DNA from: Prevotellaceae bacterium
GTDB lineage: Bacteria; Bacteroidota; Bacteroidia; Bacteroidales; UBA932
Assembly (NCBI GenBank): GCA_031287815.1
Contig: JAITSM010000074.1
Coordinates: forward strand, 1-13,091
Length of the DNA: 13,091 bases
Direction of reading: 5' to 3'
A model generated the notes under the pieces. The model did no database searches. It had not been told where the DNA came from and worked only from the letters and a program-made list of their open reading frames with translations. This document shows, piece after piece, positions 1-7,090 of the stretch (the stretch's first letter is position 1; every line of letters starts with the position of its first letter). The position numbers were made by a program, and so were the translations under genes.

Positions 1-2
1 CC

Positions 3-116
3 CTCTCTTTCGAGAACGACCAGCGCGGCAAAACCCTCTACTTCGCCCTCCGGTGGGAAAACACCCGGGGCGAAAAAGGGCCGTGGAGCACGATGAAGAG
101 CGCGATAATCCCGTAG
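3..116 (+). CDS. C-terminal end of an upstream gene (hypothetical protein, partial)
   Basis: Frame 3 is open from the window edge to a TAG at 114-116 and encodes 37 residues. The stretch includes LYFALRWENTRGEKGPWS and ends in SAIIP. This tail resembles the C-terminus of a Bacteroidetes hypothetical protein family with a fibronectin-like end (pattern RWEN-x-GEKGPWS followed by SAxIP), recalled from family knowledge and not searched. The sequence is GC-rich and codon-like, and a strong terminator follows 55 nt later, as expected for a gene end. Function is unknown. It could also be a fragment of a degraded gene, since nothing upstream is visible. Confidence 0.55.
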   Translation, partial: LSFENDQRGKTLYFALRWENTRGEKGPWSTMKSAIIP

Positions 117-119
117 ACC

Positions 120-140
120 CAGTAGCAGTAGGCAGTGGCT
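120..140. repeat. Three degenerate 7-bp repeat units (AGTAGGC type)
   Basis: Three successive units, CAGTAGC, AGTAGGC and AGTGGCT, follow each other at a 7-bp period just after the upstream stop codon. The unit is the reverse complement of the ACTGCCT type at 3451-3485, so the same repeat family occurs at two intergenic loci on opposite strands. Confidence 0.55.
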
Positions 141-170
141 GACGCCGACAGCCTTTGCCGTAAATTTGAA

Positions 171-207
171 AAACCGCCGGTATGGAAACATGCCGGCGGT
201 TTTTTTA
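171..207 (+). terminator. Strong rho-independent terminator with GAAA tetraloop
   Basis: AAACCGCCGG (171-180) pairs perfectly with CCGGCGGTTT (193-202). The stem continues inward through four more pairs (181-184 with 189-192, one of them T-G) to a GAAA loop at 185-188. A run of T follows to 206. It sits 55 nt after the stop of the upstream partial gene and most likely ends that transcript. Confidence 0.88.
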
Positions 208-461
208 TGTATGAGGTATGTTTCCCTTCACCCTTCACCCTTCACTGTCCCATAGGGACAATATGTTGGTAGAACTATGCATAAACACCCCGCCCTACCG
301 TCCCCTGGGACGGAATGTGAAAACGTCACATGGCGTACCTCCGGCACGCGGATGGCTGGGGATGTGTTTTTTCTACCAACATTTCGTCCCTAACGGGACG
401 ACGTTTTTTTGCGAAGCGTGAAGAGTAAAGGGTGAAGAGTACCTCATACCTCATAATTCAT
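207..461. repeat. Composite inverted-repeat element with 7-bp-repeat arms
   Basis: The left arm holds ATGAGGTATG (211-220) and three perfect CCCTTCA units (224-244). The right arm holds GTGAAGA, GTAAAGG, GTGAAGA (418-438), then ACCTCAT, ACCTCAT, AATTCAT (441-461), all at a 7-bp period. CATACCTCAT (445-454) is the exact reverse complement of 211-220, and the GTGAAGA tract is an imperfect complement of the CCCTTCA tract. The arms enclose a structured core (253-392). No transposase or protein-coding gene is visible in this 470-bp gap, so it could be a non-autonomous (MITE- or REP-like) element. Confidence 0.6.
253..392. repeat. Structured core with nested hairpins (REP-like)
   Basis: TAGGGAC (253-259) pairs with GTCCCTA (386-392), and ATGTTGGTAGAA (263-274) pairs perfectly with TTCTACCAACAT (371-382). 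Inside these arms lie two more perfect hairpins: CCGTCCC/GGGACGG with a 2-nt loop (298-313), and ATGTGA/TCACAT with a 5-nt loop (315-331). Overall this is a multi-branched fold. My impression is that it belongs to a dispersed repeat of Bacteroidetes genomes, but I could not search for copies. Confidence 0.55.
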
Positions 462-475
462 ACTTTTAAAAATTG

Positions 476-483
476 TATCTTTG
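476..483 (+). promoter_or_regulatory. Bacteroidetes -7 promoter box for the lipoprotein operon
   Basis: TATCTTTG matches the TAnnTTTG consensus exactly. The ATG at 488 begins only 4 nt after the box, so the transcript would start at or next to the start codon and be essentially leaderless. No convincing -33 TTTG is present upstream. Confidence 0.6.
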
Positions 484-487
484 CATT

Positions 488-1294
488 ATGAAATCTAAAA
501 TCTATATTTTGTCATTGCTTTTGTTGGCTTTTATAGCGGCGGGATGCGGCCGGCTGCCGGAAAAGAAAACCATTGCTTTGCTGACAGATTTTTATTTGTA
601 CCAAAGCCTGCCGGGGGAATTACCCGCGCCGGTGCGGGATTCCGTATCGCTTGCGCTGTCGCTACTGGAGAAGCACCGCGTTTCGCAGGAGCAGTTCGAT
701 GCAACCATGCAATACTATGCGGCGCACCCGAGAAAGATGAAAGTATTGTACGAAAAAATCAAACAGGAGATGCAGGAACGTATCGACGGGTATGGAAACA
801 TCATAGAAACGCAGGAGCTGGCGCAAAACCGCTGGCGGGGCGCTTCGCAAATAGCGATAGACAGCGTGCAACTGCCGCGCACAAAATCCTTTTTCCTGCC
901 GGTGAAAGCTCCCGGCAATTATACGCTGAAGGCGGTGGTTACCTTGTTTGACAACGATTCTACGCAACAGCCGGAGATGGTTGGTTATTTTTTGGCAGGC
1001 ATCGACAGCCTGCCGCGCGATACGGTGAACCGGAAAACGGTGCTGTTCGCCAGAATAAACAATCCGCAACCTTACACCCTGTCGTTTTCCGTTCAAGACA
1101 CCGCGATCTACGCTTTTGAAGGCTACTGGCTGCAGGTGAAGCGCGATACCGTGCCGGTGCGCCAGCATATCACTATGGAAAAACTGCGCATCCTCTACCA
1201 TAACGATTCTACCAAAACCATTGCTTCCGGCCTGAAAACGGCGGCAGAAAGGGTGCCGGCAAAAAAAAATCCGGCGGAGCCACCCCGTAACTGA
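488..1294 (+). CDS. DUF4296-like lipoprotein
   Basis: A 268-residue protein with an N-terminal lipoprotein signal: MKSK, a hydrophobic run at about residues 5-18, then AAGC with the lipidated cysteine at residue 20. It should be a periplasm-facing lipoprotein. Residues 22 to about 105 resemble DUF4296: LPEKKTIALLTDFYL, a helical stretch, then a YAAHPRKM-type segment and an acidic helix. The C-terminal part (about 130-245) is less conserved and ends in a basic, proline-rich tail. The ATG at 488 is preferred over an in-frame TTG at 473, because TTG would lie before the -7 box and would spoil the signal peptide. It is the first gene of a three-gene operon, 5 nt before the amidohydrolase. The biochemical role of DUF4296 is unknown to me. 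Confidence 0.75.
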   Translation: MKSKIYILSLLLLAFIAAGCGRLPEKKTIALLTDFYLYQSLPGELPAPVRDSVSLALSLLEKHRVSQEQFDATMQYYAAHPRKMKVLYEKIKQEMQERIDGYGNIIETQELAQNRWRGASQIAIDSVQLPRTKSFFLPVKAPGNYTLKAVVTLFDNDSTQQPEMVGYFLAGIDSLPRDTVNRKTVLFARINNPQPYTLSFSVQDTAIYAFEGYWLQVKRDTVPVRQHITMEKLRILYHNDSTKTIASGLKTAAERVPAKKNPAEPPRN

Positions 1295-1299
1295 ATTTC

Positions 1300-2499
1300 A
1301 TGCGACGAATTGCTGCACACTATCTTTTCCCCATTCTTGGAGAGCCCCTCGCCAGGGGCGTGGTAACGCTCAACGACGAAAATATTATCGTTGAAACAGG
1401 CACGCTGCAAGATGAAACGGAAAGCACGGAATTTTACAACGGCATTCTTGTGCCGGGCTTTGTGAATGCGCATTGTCATTTGGAGCTGTCGCACATGAAA
1501 GGCGCCTGCATGCCGCAGGGCGGGCTTGCCGGCTTTATCCGGCAAATGGGCAGCCCGGCGCGCTACCAGTCCACAGCGGCTGTGCGTGCGGCAGCGATGG
1601 CGGCCGCCGACCGCGAAATGCAGGCGGAAGGCATCGTGGCGGCCGGCGACGTGTGCAACATCGCCGAAAGTTTTGCCGTGAAACAAACCAGCCCTGTTTT
1701 TTACCATTCCTTTATTGAGCTGGCGGGGCTGGAGGCAGCCGTTGCAGGGAAAAAATACCAAACAGCCTGCCTGCTGGCCGCTAGCGTGCAATCTATGGGA
1801 TTGGCGGCAAGCATCACGCCCCACGCCGCCTACAGCATGAATGAACAACTGCTCTCCGCCGCTTTCGCCGCCGCAAACGAAGCGGGAATAGCGTCGGTAC
1901 ACAATCAGGAGAGCGAAGAAGAAAACGAACTGTTCCTTTCCGGTAGCGGCGCGTTGGGCGAGTTATTCGCCGAAAGCGGGTTTACCCTGCCGCCCGTAAC
2001 AGGCGAGCGTTCCATCCACCGGTTGTTGCCCTACATCGAAAAGCAGACGCGCACGCTGCTGGTGCATAACGTAGCCACTACCGAAGAAGACTACGAAGCC
2101 GCCGCCAGCCGGTTGCCCAACTTGACTTGGGTTTTCTGCCCTGCATCCAACCTCCGGATAGGCCGCCGGCTGCCGCCCATAGATCGGTTTTACAAACGGA
2201 ATGCGCAAATAGCGGTCGGCACCGACAGCCTGGCGTCGAACAGCCGCCTGTCGATAATAGAAGAATTAAAAATCATCAGCAAACATTTCCCGCAAATTCC
2301 CCTGCCCGCCCTGCTGCAATGGGCTACGCTCAACGGCGCGCGGGCATTGAACAAAGAGCGGGAATTCGGCAGCCTGATCGCCGGCAAGCGCGCAGGCGTC
2401 GTATTGATAGAAAACATTGATTTCACTACCATGCAACTCACCAGCGACAGTAAAGCAACCAACTTAACCGGCAATTATGGCAACGCTGTTATTTCATAA
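1300..2499 (+). CDS. Metal-dependent amidohydrolase (TRZ/ATZ/aminodeoxyfutalosine deaminase-like)
   Basis: A 399-residue cytosolic hydrolase of the amidohydrolase superfamily. Visible landmarks: the composite beta-sandwich start, GFVNAHCHLELSH with the metal-binding HxH at H58/H60, SITPHAAYS near 171-178, SVHNQES with H201 and E204, LLVHN with H256, and GTDSLASN with the metal-ligand aspartate D309. A C-terminal segment (ATLNGARALNKE, then GSLIAGKRAGVVLI) is typical of the family. Such enzymes deaminate purine- or triazine-like substrates. In bacteria using the futalosine route to menaquinone, a close relative deaminates aminodeoxyfutalosine, so this is one candidate role. No other menaquinone gene is in the window, so the substrate remains open. 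The gene follows the lipoprotein by 5 nt, and its end overlaps the radical SAM gene by 23 nt. Confidence 0.82.
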   Translation: MRRIAAHYLFPILGEPLARGVVTLNDENIIVETGTLQDETESTEFYNGILVPGFVNAHCHLELSHMKGACMPQGGLAGFIRQMGSPARYQSTAAVRAAAMAAADREMQAEGIVAAGDVCNIAESFAVKQTSPVFYHSFIELAGLEAAVAGKKYQTACLLAASVQSMGLAASITPHAAYSMNEQLLSAAFAAANEAGIASVHNQESEEENELFLSGSGALGELFAESGFTLPPVTGERSIHRLLPYIEKQTRTLLVHNVATTEEDYEAAASRLPNLTWVFCPASNLRIGRRLPPIDRFYKRNAQIAVGTDSLASNSRLSIIEELKIISKHFPQIPLPALLQWATLNGARALNKEREFGSLIAGKRAGVVLIENIDFTTMQLTSDSKATNLTGNYGNAVIS

Positions 2500-3262
2500 T
2501 ATTATTTTCGGTCCTGTACAAAGCCGCCGGCTGGGCGTTTCGTTGGGCGTGAACCTGCTCCCGGCGCACGGCAAATGGTGCAACTTCGACTGCATCTATT
2601 GCGAATGCGGCTGGAACGCCGACCACCGCAACGACCGCCGCCTGCCTACACGCGAACAGGTGCGCGAAGCATTGCGGGAAAAACTCCAAAGCATGCAGCA
2701 GAGCCATGCGCTGCCCGACGCCATTACCTTCTCCGGCAACGGCGAGCCGACGCTGCACCCGCAGTTTGCGGAAATTATTGACGACACGGTGGCGTTACGC
2801 AACGAACTCGCCCTGCATACAAAAATCTGCGTATTGAGCAACGCCACCAACCTTAGCGACGACAGGGTGTTCCATGCTTTGCAGAAAACGGATAAGCCCA
2901 TTCTTAAAATGGATACGGCGATGGAGAGCAGCGCCCGCCGCATCAACCAGCCGCAGGGCAACTATTCCGTAACCCGCGTGATAGAACAGATGCAACGCTT
3001 TGATGGAAAATTCACATTACAGACATTATTTTTGCGCGGCGTGCATGGCGGGGAAAAATTCGACAACAGCGCTCCCGAAGAAGTAGAAAAATGGCTGGAA
3101 GTAATACGGCTGACCCGCCCGCGAGAAATCATGCTCTATACCATTAACCGCGACACGCCAGCCCAGTCATTGCAAAAACTCGCCAAAGAAGAACTTCTTG
3201 CCATTGCGCAACAAGCCGCCGCAGTCAACACTTGGGGCGCAAGTATCCAAATCGCCGGCTGA
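2477..3262 (+). CDS. Radical SAM protein (COG0731-like)
   Basis: A 261-residue enzyme with the radical SAM cluster motif CNFDCIYC, C-x3-C-x2-C at C35, C39 and C42, plus an extra cysteine at 44. The N-terminus IFGPVQSRRLGVSLGVNLLP is the hallmark of a small group of stand-alone radical SAM proteins. SGNGEPTLHP (86-95) corresponds to the SAM-binding GGEP-like motif. The protein should bind a [4Fe-4S] cluster and cleave S-adenosylmethionine; its substrate is not known. The ATG start lies inside the amidohydrolase gene (23-nt overlap, different frame), suggesting translational coupling. The start places the conserved GPV-x-SRRLG segment 12 residues in, as usual in this group. It is the last gene of the operon. 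Confidence 0.85.
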   Translation: MATLLFHNIIFGPVQSRRLGVSLGVNLLPAHGKWCNFDCIYCECGWNADHRNDRRLPTREQVREALREKLQSMQQSHALPDAITFSGNGEPTLHPQFAEIIDDTVALRNELALHTKICVLSNATNLSDDRVFHALQKTDKPILKMDTAMESSARRINQPQGNYSVTRVIEQMQRFDGKFTLQTLFLRGVHGGEKFDNSAPEEVEKWLEVIRLTRPREIMLYTINRDTPAQSLQKLAKEELLAIAQQAAAVNTWGASIQIAG

Positions 3263-3523
3263 AATTACTTAATGCGATTAGGTGATTAAGAAGCTGGCGC
3301 CAGCCAACTCTTAGTCCTTAACTCTAGAAACCCTAATTTTCCAAACAAACAACCTCAGTAGCCATTTAATGGAGAATGGAGAGTTGAGAATGTCTTTTGA
3401 GGCGCAAGCTAATTCTCCATTCTCCATTCTCAATTAAACAAGCGCTATCCACTGCCTACTGAAAACTAAAAACTGCCTACTGCCCTCCGGCACCAGCCGA
3501 CTCATGACTCACGACTACGAGAT
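3263..3523. repeat. Intergenic field of 7-bp-period degenerate repeats
   Basis: No gene is visible here; the stretch is dominated by heptad repeats of several types. AACTCTT, AGTCCTT, AACTCTA at 3306-3326. ATGGAGA twice then GTTGAGA at 3369-3389. AATTCTC, CATTCTC, CATTCTC at 3411-3431, complementary to the previous tract and able to form a hairpin with it. ACTGCCT, ACTGAAA, ACTAAAA, ACTGCCT, ACTGCCC at 3451-3485. GACTCAT, GACTCAC, GACTACG at 3499-3519. The period is constant at 7 bp although the units differ. A 12-bp perfect palindrome, GCTGGCGCCAGC, lies at 3293-3304. Confidence 0.7.
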
Positions 3524-3543
3524 AGGCGTCTTCGCCTTTTTTT
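3524..3543 (+). terminator. Short rho-independent terminator
   Basis: AGGCG (3524-3528) and CGCCT (3533-3537) form a 5-bp GC-rich stem with a TCTT loop, followed by an uninterrupted T-tract to 3543. It lies after the radical SAM gene and the repeat field and just before the tRNA-Leu promoter. It likely ends the operon transcript. Confidence 0.65.
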
Positions 3544-3560
3544 ATTTGCGTTTTTTTCAC

Positions 3561-3568
3561 TACCTTTG
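3561..3568 (+). promoter_or_regulatory. -7 promoter box for tRNA-Leu
   Basis: TACCTTTG fits TAnnTTTG exactly and lies 11 nt before the first base of the tRNA. An AT-rich, T-tract region precedes it. No clear -33 box at standard spacing. Confidence 0.6.
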
Positions 3569-3579
3569 CGTCCCAAAAA

Positions 3580-3662
3580 GCGGGCATGGCGTAATTTGGT
3601 AGCCGCGCCAGACTTAGGATCTGGTGCCGTAAGGCGTGGGGGTTCGAGTCCCTTTGCCCGCA
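3580..3662 (+). tRNA. tRNA-Leu (anticodon UAG)
   Basis: Acceptor GCGGGCA (3580-3586) pairs with TGCCCGC (3655-3661), discriminator A at 3662, CCA not encoded. The anticodon stem CCAGA/TCTGG encloses the 7-nt loop CTTAGGA with anticodon TAG, which reads CUA and other CUN leucine codons. A long variable arm (GCCGTAAGGC region) marks a type II tRNA, as expected for leucine. The T-arm has loop TTCGAGT closed by a stem with two G-T pairs. It lies 73 nt before the trigger factor gene and may be cotranscribed with it. Confidence 0.93.
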
Positions 3663-3735
3663 CAGGTAAAAAAATTTAAGCGTAAGTAATTACATTCCGT
3701 AATCCAAGTATCCGGTATCTAATATTAATTAGCCA

Positions 3736-5070
3736 ATGAATATAATACAGAAAAAAAGCGACGACTTGTCAGCCACCCTCACCCTACACATTGAAAAAAG
3801 CGACTACGAGCCGCTGGTAAAAAAGAATTTGAGCGATTATCGCCGCAAGGCGGAAATCAAGGGTTTCCGGCCGGGAATGGCGCCGGTAAGCCTTATCGAA
3901 AAAATGCACGGGCGCGCGGCGCTGTTTGAAGAAATAAACAAACTATTGCCGGAAAGCCTGACCAAATACATTGAAGAAAACAACCTAAACCTGTTGGGCG
4001 AGCCCATCCCCAGCGACCCGGAAGGAAAACAGGACAGCCGGGAAAATCCCGATGATTTTGAATTTGTTTTTGAAATAGGATTTGCGCCGGATATTTCATT
4101 TACCCTCTCCAGAGAAGATAAAATCCCATTCTATTCTATTACGGTAACCGAAGAGGATAAAACGAAACGGAAGAGTGCGATTCTGGAACAAAACGGGCAG
4201 CTGGTAGCGGTGGAAACCATTTCCGGCGAAGATGAATACCTGCAAGTGGACTTGGTGCAAGGTGAGAAAATAATCAACGACACCTACCTTTCGGTAAAAA
4301 CCATTGCGGACAAACAGGTAAAGGAACTGCTTGCCGGGAAAAAAGCCGGCGATGAACTGGAAGCGGACGTAACAAAAATCACCGCCAGTGAAGCAGACCT
4401 GGCAGCGTTGCTGAAAGTAAAAAAAGAAGAACTGGCGGCGGATATTGACCCGGTATTTACCATAAAGATAAAAGAGGTTAAACGGTTTGTTGCAGCCGAA
4501 TTAAATCAAGCGTTGTACGACCGTTTGTTTGGCCAGGATACGGTGAAAAGCGAAGAAGAATTTATGCAAAAAATCACGGAACAAATTCGTGAAGAATATG
4601 TACACGAAAGCGATTACCGCTTTTCTATTGACGCCTACAACGCCCTGCTGAAAAAAGCAAATATCAAATTGCCGGACGCTTTTCTGAAACGTTGGTTAAA
4701 TTATTCGAACGACGGGAAAATTGCGCCAGACGTTATGGAAAAAGAATATCCCGCATTTGCTGATGACTTGTGCCGGCAAATGATTCGCAACTATATCCTG
4801 AAAGAACAAAACATAGAATTAAAGCAGGAAGATTTATTGGAACACGCCAAGAAAATGGCGCGATACCAATTCCAGATGTATGGCCTTCTCAATCCGCCGG
4901 AAGAACAAGTCGAGCATTTTGCAAACAGCATTCTGGCAAATGAAAAGGAATGGAAACGCATCCGCGAAAAGGTGGGAAGCGACAAAGTAATAAGCTACAT
5001 AAAAGCTACGGTAACGCTGGATGAGAAAGAAATTACAAACGACGAGTTGCAAAAACTCCACGAAAAATAA
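3736..5070 (+). CDS. tig: Trigger factor, ribosome-associated chaperone
   Basis: A 444-residue protein that docks at the ribosomal exit tunnel and shields nascent chains. The N-terminal ribosome-binding domain (1 to about 115) contains the signature GFRPGMAP at 43-50. A middle region of about 90 residues (roughly 150-245) occupies the place of the FKBP-type prolyl isomerase domain but looks poorly conserved, as is common in Bacteroidetes; it may not be catalytically active. The C-terminal helical arms (about 255-430) form the chaperone cradle. Length is normal for the family. The gene is 6 nt upstream of clpP, in the conserved tig-clpP-clpX order that links nascent-chain folding with proteolysis. 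No recognisable promoter lies in the 73 nt between tRNA-Leu and this gene. Confidence 0.93.
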   Translation: MNIIQKKSDDLSATLTLHIEKSDYEPLVKKNLSDYRRKAEIKGFRPGMAPVSLIEKMHGRAALFEEINKLLPESLTKYIEENNLNLLGEPIPSDPEGKQDSRENPDDFEFVFEIGFAPDISFTLSREDKIPFYSITVTEEDKTKRKSAILEQNGQLVAVETISGEDEYLQVDLVQGEKIINDTYLSVKTIADKQVKELLAGKKAGDELEADVTKITASEADLAALLKVKKEELAADIDPVFTIKIKEVKRFVAAELNQALYDRLFGQDTVKSEEEFMQKITEQIREEYVHESDYRFSIDAYNALLKKANIKLPDAFLKRWLNYSNDGKIAPDVMEKEYPAFADDLCRQMIRNYILKEQNIELKQEDLLEHAKKMARYQFQMYGLLNPPEEQVEHFANSILANEKEWKRIREKVGSDKVISYIKATVTLDEKEITNDELQKLHEK

Positions 5071-5076
5071 AACAGT

Positions 5077-5754
5077 ATGAACACAAACGAATTTCAAAAA
5101 TACGCTACCCGGCATCTGGGCATCAGCAGCCTGGCTTTGCACCGCTATGGCAATGCCTACGCCGGTTATATCAACCCGACGATTATCGAAGAACGGCAGC
5201 TGAATGTAGCGTCTATGGACGTGTTTTCGCGCCTGATGATGGACCGCATCATCTTCCTTGGCGTGCCTATCAACGACGACGTCGCGAATATTATTGAAGC
5301 GCAACTGCTGTTTCTCGAATCAACTGATGCGAATAAAGATATTCAAATGTACATTAACTCGCCGGGCGGCGCGGTGTACGCCGGATTGGGCATTTACGAC
5401 ACCATGCAGCTGATTCATCCGAAGGTGGCGACCATTTGCACCGGCATTGCCGCTTCCATGTCGGCTATCCTGCTAACCGCCGGGCACAAGGGACGACGTA
5501 CCGGCCTGCCCCATTCCCGCGTGATGATTCACCAGCCGATGGGCGGTGCGGAAGGGCAAGCATCGGACATTGAAATCACCGCCCGTGAAATTGTGAAACT
5601 TAAACGCGAGGTGTACGAACTCATTGCCAAACACACGGGCAAACCGGTAGCGCAAATTGAAAAAGACGCCGACCGCGACTATTGGATGACTTCCCGGGAA
5701 GCCTTAGATTACGGTATGATTGACGAAATTTTGACCAATGCCGACAAGAAATAA
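5077..5754 (+). CDS. clpP: ATP-dependent Clp protease proteolytic subunit
   Basis: A 225-residue serine protease that assembles as a tetradecameric barrel and degrades proteins fed by ClpX or another Clp ATPase. Catalytic residues are visible: Ser127 in GIAASMSA, His152 in MIHQPMGG, Asp201 in DRDYWM. The oxyanion-region motif YINSPGG (92-98) and the handle-helix motif GQASDIEITAREI are intact. About 30 residues precede the core, slightly longer than the E. coli mature form, so an N-terminal propeptide is possible. It starts 6 nt after tig, and its end overlaps clpX by 17 nt, implying translational coupling. Confidence 0.96.
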   Translation: MNTNEFQKYATRHLGISSLALHRYGNAYAGYINPTIIEERQLNVASMDVFSRLMMDRIIFLGVPINDDVANIIEAQLLFLESTDANKDIQMYINSPGGAVYAGLGIYDTMQLIHPKVATICTGIAASMSAILLTAGHKGRRTGLPHSRVMIHQPMGGAEGQASDIEITAREIVKLKREVYELIAKHTGKPVAQIEKDADRDYWMTSREALDYGMIDEILTNADKK

Positions 5755-6982
5755 TTTTCATCCCAAGATACGTTGCTCCTTCTGCGGGTGCGCCGAACAG
5801 GACGGCGTGCTGTTAATTCATTCCAAAGGCGGCGCGGCAATATGCAATATGTGTATCGAGGAAGCGGCAGAGATGGTGAAAGCCACGCTACAAAAAAACG
5901 AACCGCTATCATTGGATAAAACCCAATTGCTAAAACCGCAGGAAATTAAACAGCGGCTGGACGAATACGTCATTGGGCAGGACGACGCTAAAAAATTCCT
6001 GTCGGTAGCGGTTTATAACCACTACAAGCGCATCATGCACAACAGTAAAGATACGGTAGAATTAGACAAATCGAATATCTTGCTTGTAGGGCCTACCGGC
6101 ACCGGAAAAACATTGCTGGCGCACACCATTGCGCGGTTGCTCCATGTGCCGTTCACTATCGTGGATGCGACTGTACTTACCGAAGCCGGCTACGTCGGCG
6201 AAGACGTGGAAAGCGTATTGTCACGCCTGTTGCAGGCGGCAGACTACAACGTGCAAGCCGCACAAAAAGGCATTGTGTTCATTGACGAAATTGACAAGAT
6301 TGCACGCAAAAGCGATAATCCGTCTATCACGCGCGATGTATCGGGCGAAGGCGTGCAACAGGCGTTGCTGAAATTGTTGGAAGGTTCGGAAGTCAATGTT
6401 CCTCCGCAGGGCGGGCGCAAGCACCCCGAACAGAAAATGATTACGGTGGATACGCGCAACATTTTATTTATTTGCGGCGGCGCATTTGAAGGTATTGAAA
6501 AACGCATTGCGCAACGCCTCAACACACAGGTGGTGGGTTACGGCGCAGTGCAACGGACGGCGCATATCGACAAGAGGAATTTATTGCAATATATTGCGCC
6601 GGCCGACTTGCGCAAGTACGGGCTGATTCCCGAAATAGTCGGGCGGTTGCCTGTCATCACTTACTTAAATCCATTGAGCCGCGAGGCTTTGCGAAATATC
6701 CTCACCGAGCCGAAAAATGCCATTCTCAAACAATACGTCCACTTATTTAAATTGGATAATATCCAGCTCACATTTGACGATGATGTACTCGATTTCATTG
6801 TGGACAAAGCTATCGCTTTTAATCTTGGCGCACGCGGTTTGCGTTCCATTTGCGAAACCATTATGATGGACGCCATGTATGAATTGCCGTCGAGCAGCAC
6901 GGATGCGTTGCACGTCACGAAACAATATGCCGAAGAAAAGCTGGAACGGAATGCGGCGCAGACATTAAATAATGTCGCCTGA
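5738..6982 (+). CDS. clpX: ATP-dependent Clp protease ATP-binding subunit ClpX
   Basis: A 414-residue AAA+ unfoldase that recognises substrates and threads them into ClpP. The N-terminal zinc-binding domain has C13, C16, C36 and C39 as two C-x2-C pairs. The AAA+ core shows Walker A GPTGTGKT (118-125), pore loop GYVG (151-154), Walker B FIDEID with D183/E184, RDVSGEGVQQALLKLLEG (199-216), the RKH pore loop (227-229), GLIPEIVGRLPV (295-306) and sensor 2 GARGLRSI. The ClpP-docking loop reads VGY (266-268) where E. coli has IGF. The ATG lies inside clpP (17-nt overlap) and gives the usual short lead to the zinc finger. No obvious terminator follows. Confidence 0.96.
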   Translation: MPTRNNFHPKIRCSFCGCAEQDGVLLIHSKGGAAICNMCIEEAAEMVKATLQKNEPLSLDKTQLLKPQEIKQRLDEYVIGQDDAKKFLSVAVYNHYKRIMHNSKDTVELDKSNILLVGPTGTGKTLLAHTIARLLHVPFTIVDATVLTEAGYVGEDVESVLSRLLQAADYNVQAAQKGIVFIDEIDKIARKSDNPSITRDVSGEGVQQALLKLLEGSEVNVPPQGGRKHPEQKMITVDTRNILFICGGAFEGIEKRIAQRLNTQVVGYGAVQRTAHIDKRNLLQYIAPADLRKYGLIPEIVGRLPVITYLNPLSREALRNILTEPKNAILKQYVHLFKLDNIQLTFDDDVLDFIVDKAIAFNLGARGLRSICETIMMDAMYELPSSSTDALHVTKQYAEEKLERNAAQTLNNVA

Positions 6983-7090
6983 TATTGAAAACGCAGACAA
7001 AAGCAGCCCTTTTTATTTCTTGATAGTTCAGAAGTAAAAACGGATACTATCGCCCTACAATAAATAAATGCCGTTTAAGCATTTACAAAC

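Noticed and set aside
218..421. 67-aa ORF inside the inverted-repeat element
   Set aside because: It translates repeat arms and hairpins, has no domain, and the DNA structure explains the sequence.
473..487. TTG start giving five extra residues before the lipoprotein signal
   Set aside because: It would precede the -7 box and disrupt the N-terminal signal. ATG at 488 gives a canonical lipoprotein start.
662..1201. Minus-strand 179-aa ORF opposite the lipoprotein
   Set aside because: Antisense shadow of the lipoprotein; no promoter and no recognisable domain.
1195..1902. Minus-strand 235-aa ORF opposite the amidohydrolase
   Set aside because: Low-quality composition (Arg/His/Gly-rich), antisense to a gene with clear catalytic motifs; a GC-rich shadow frame.
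3293..3304. 12-bp palindrome GCTGGCGCCAGC as a terminator
   Set aside because: No T-tract follows and no room for a loop. The better terminator is at 3524-3543.
3306..3519. Possible CRISPR array
   Set aside because: Repeats are 7 bp, degenerate and contiguous, without uniform repeats and unique spacers. No cas genes in the window.
6983..7090. Direct repeat of the tRNA-Arg 3' end marking an island boundary
   Set aside because: I looked for the GACTCCGGAGGG-type sequence here and across the accessory stretch and found no second copy.
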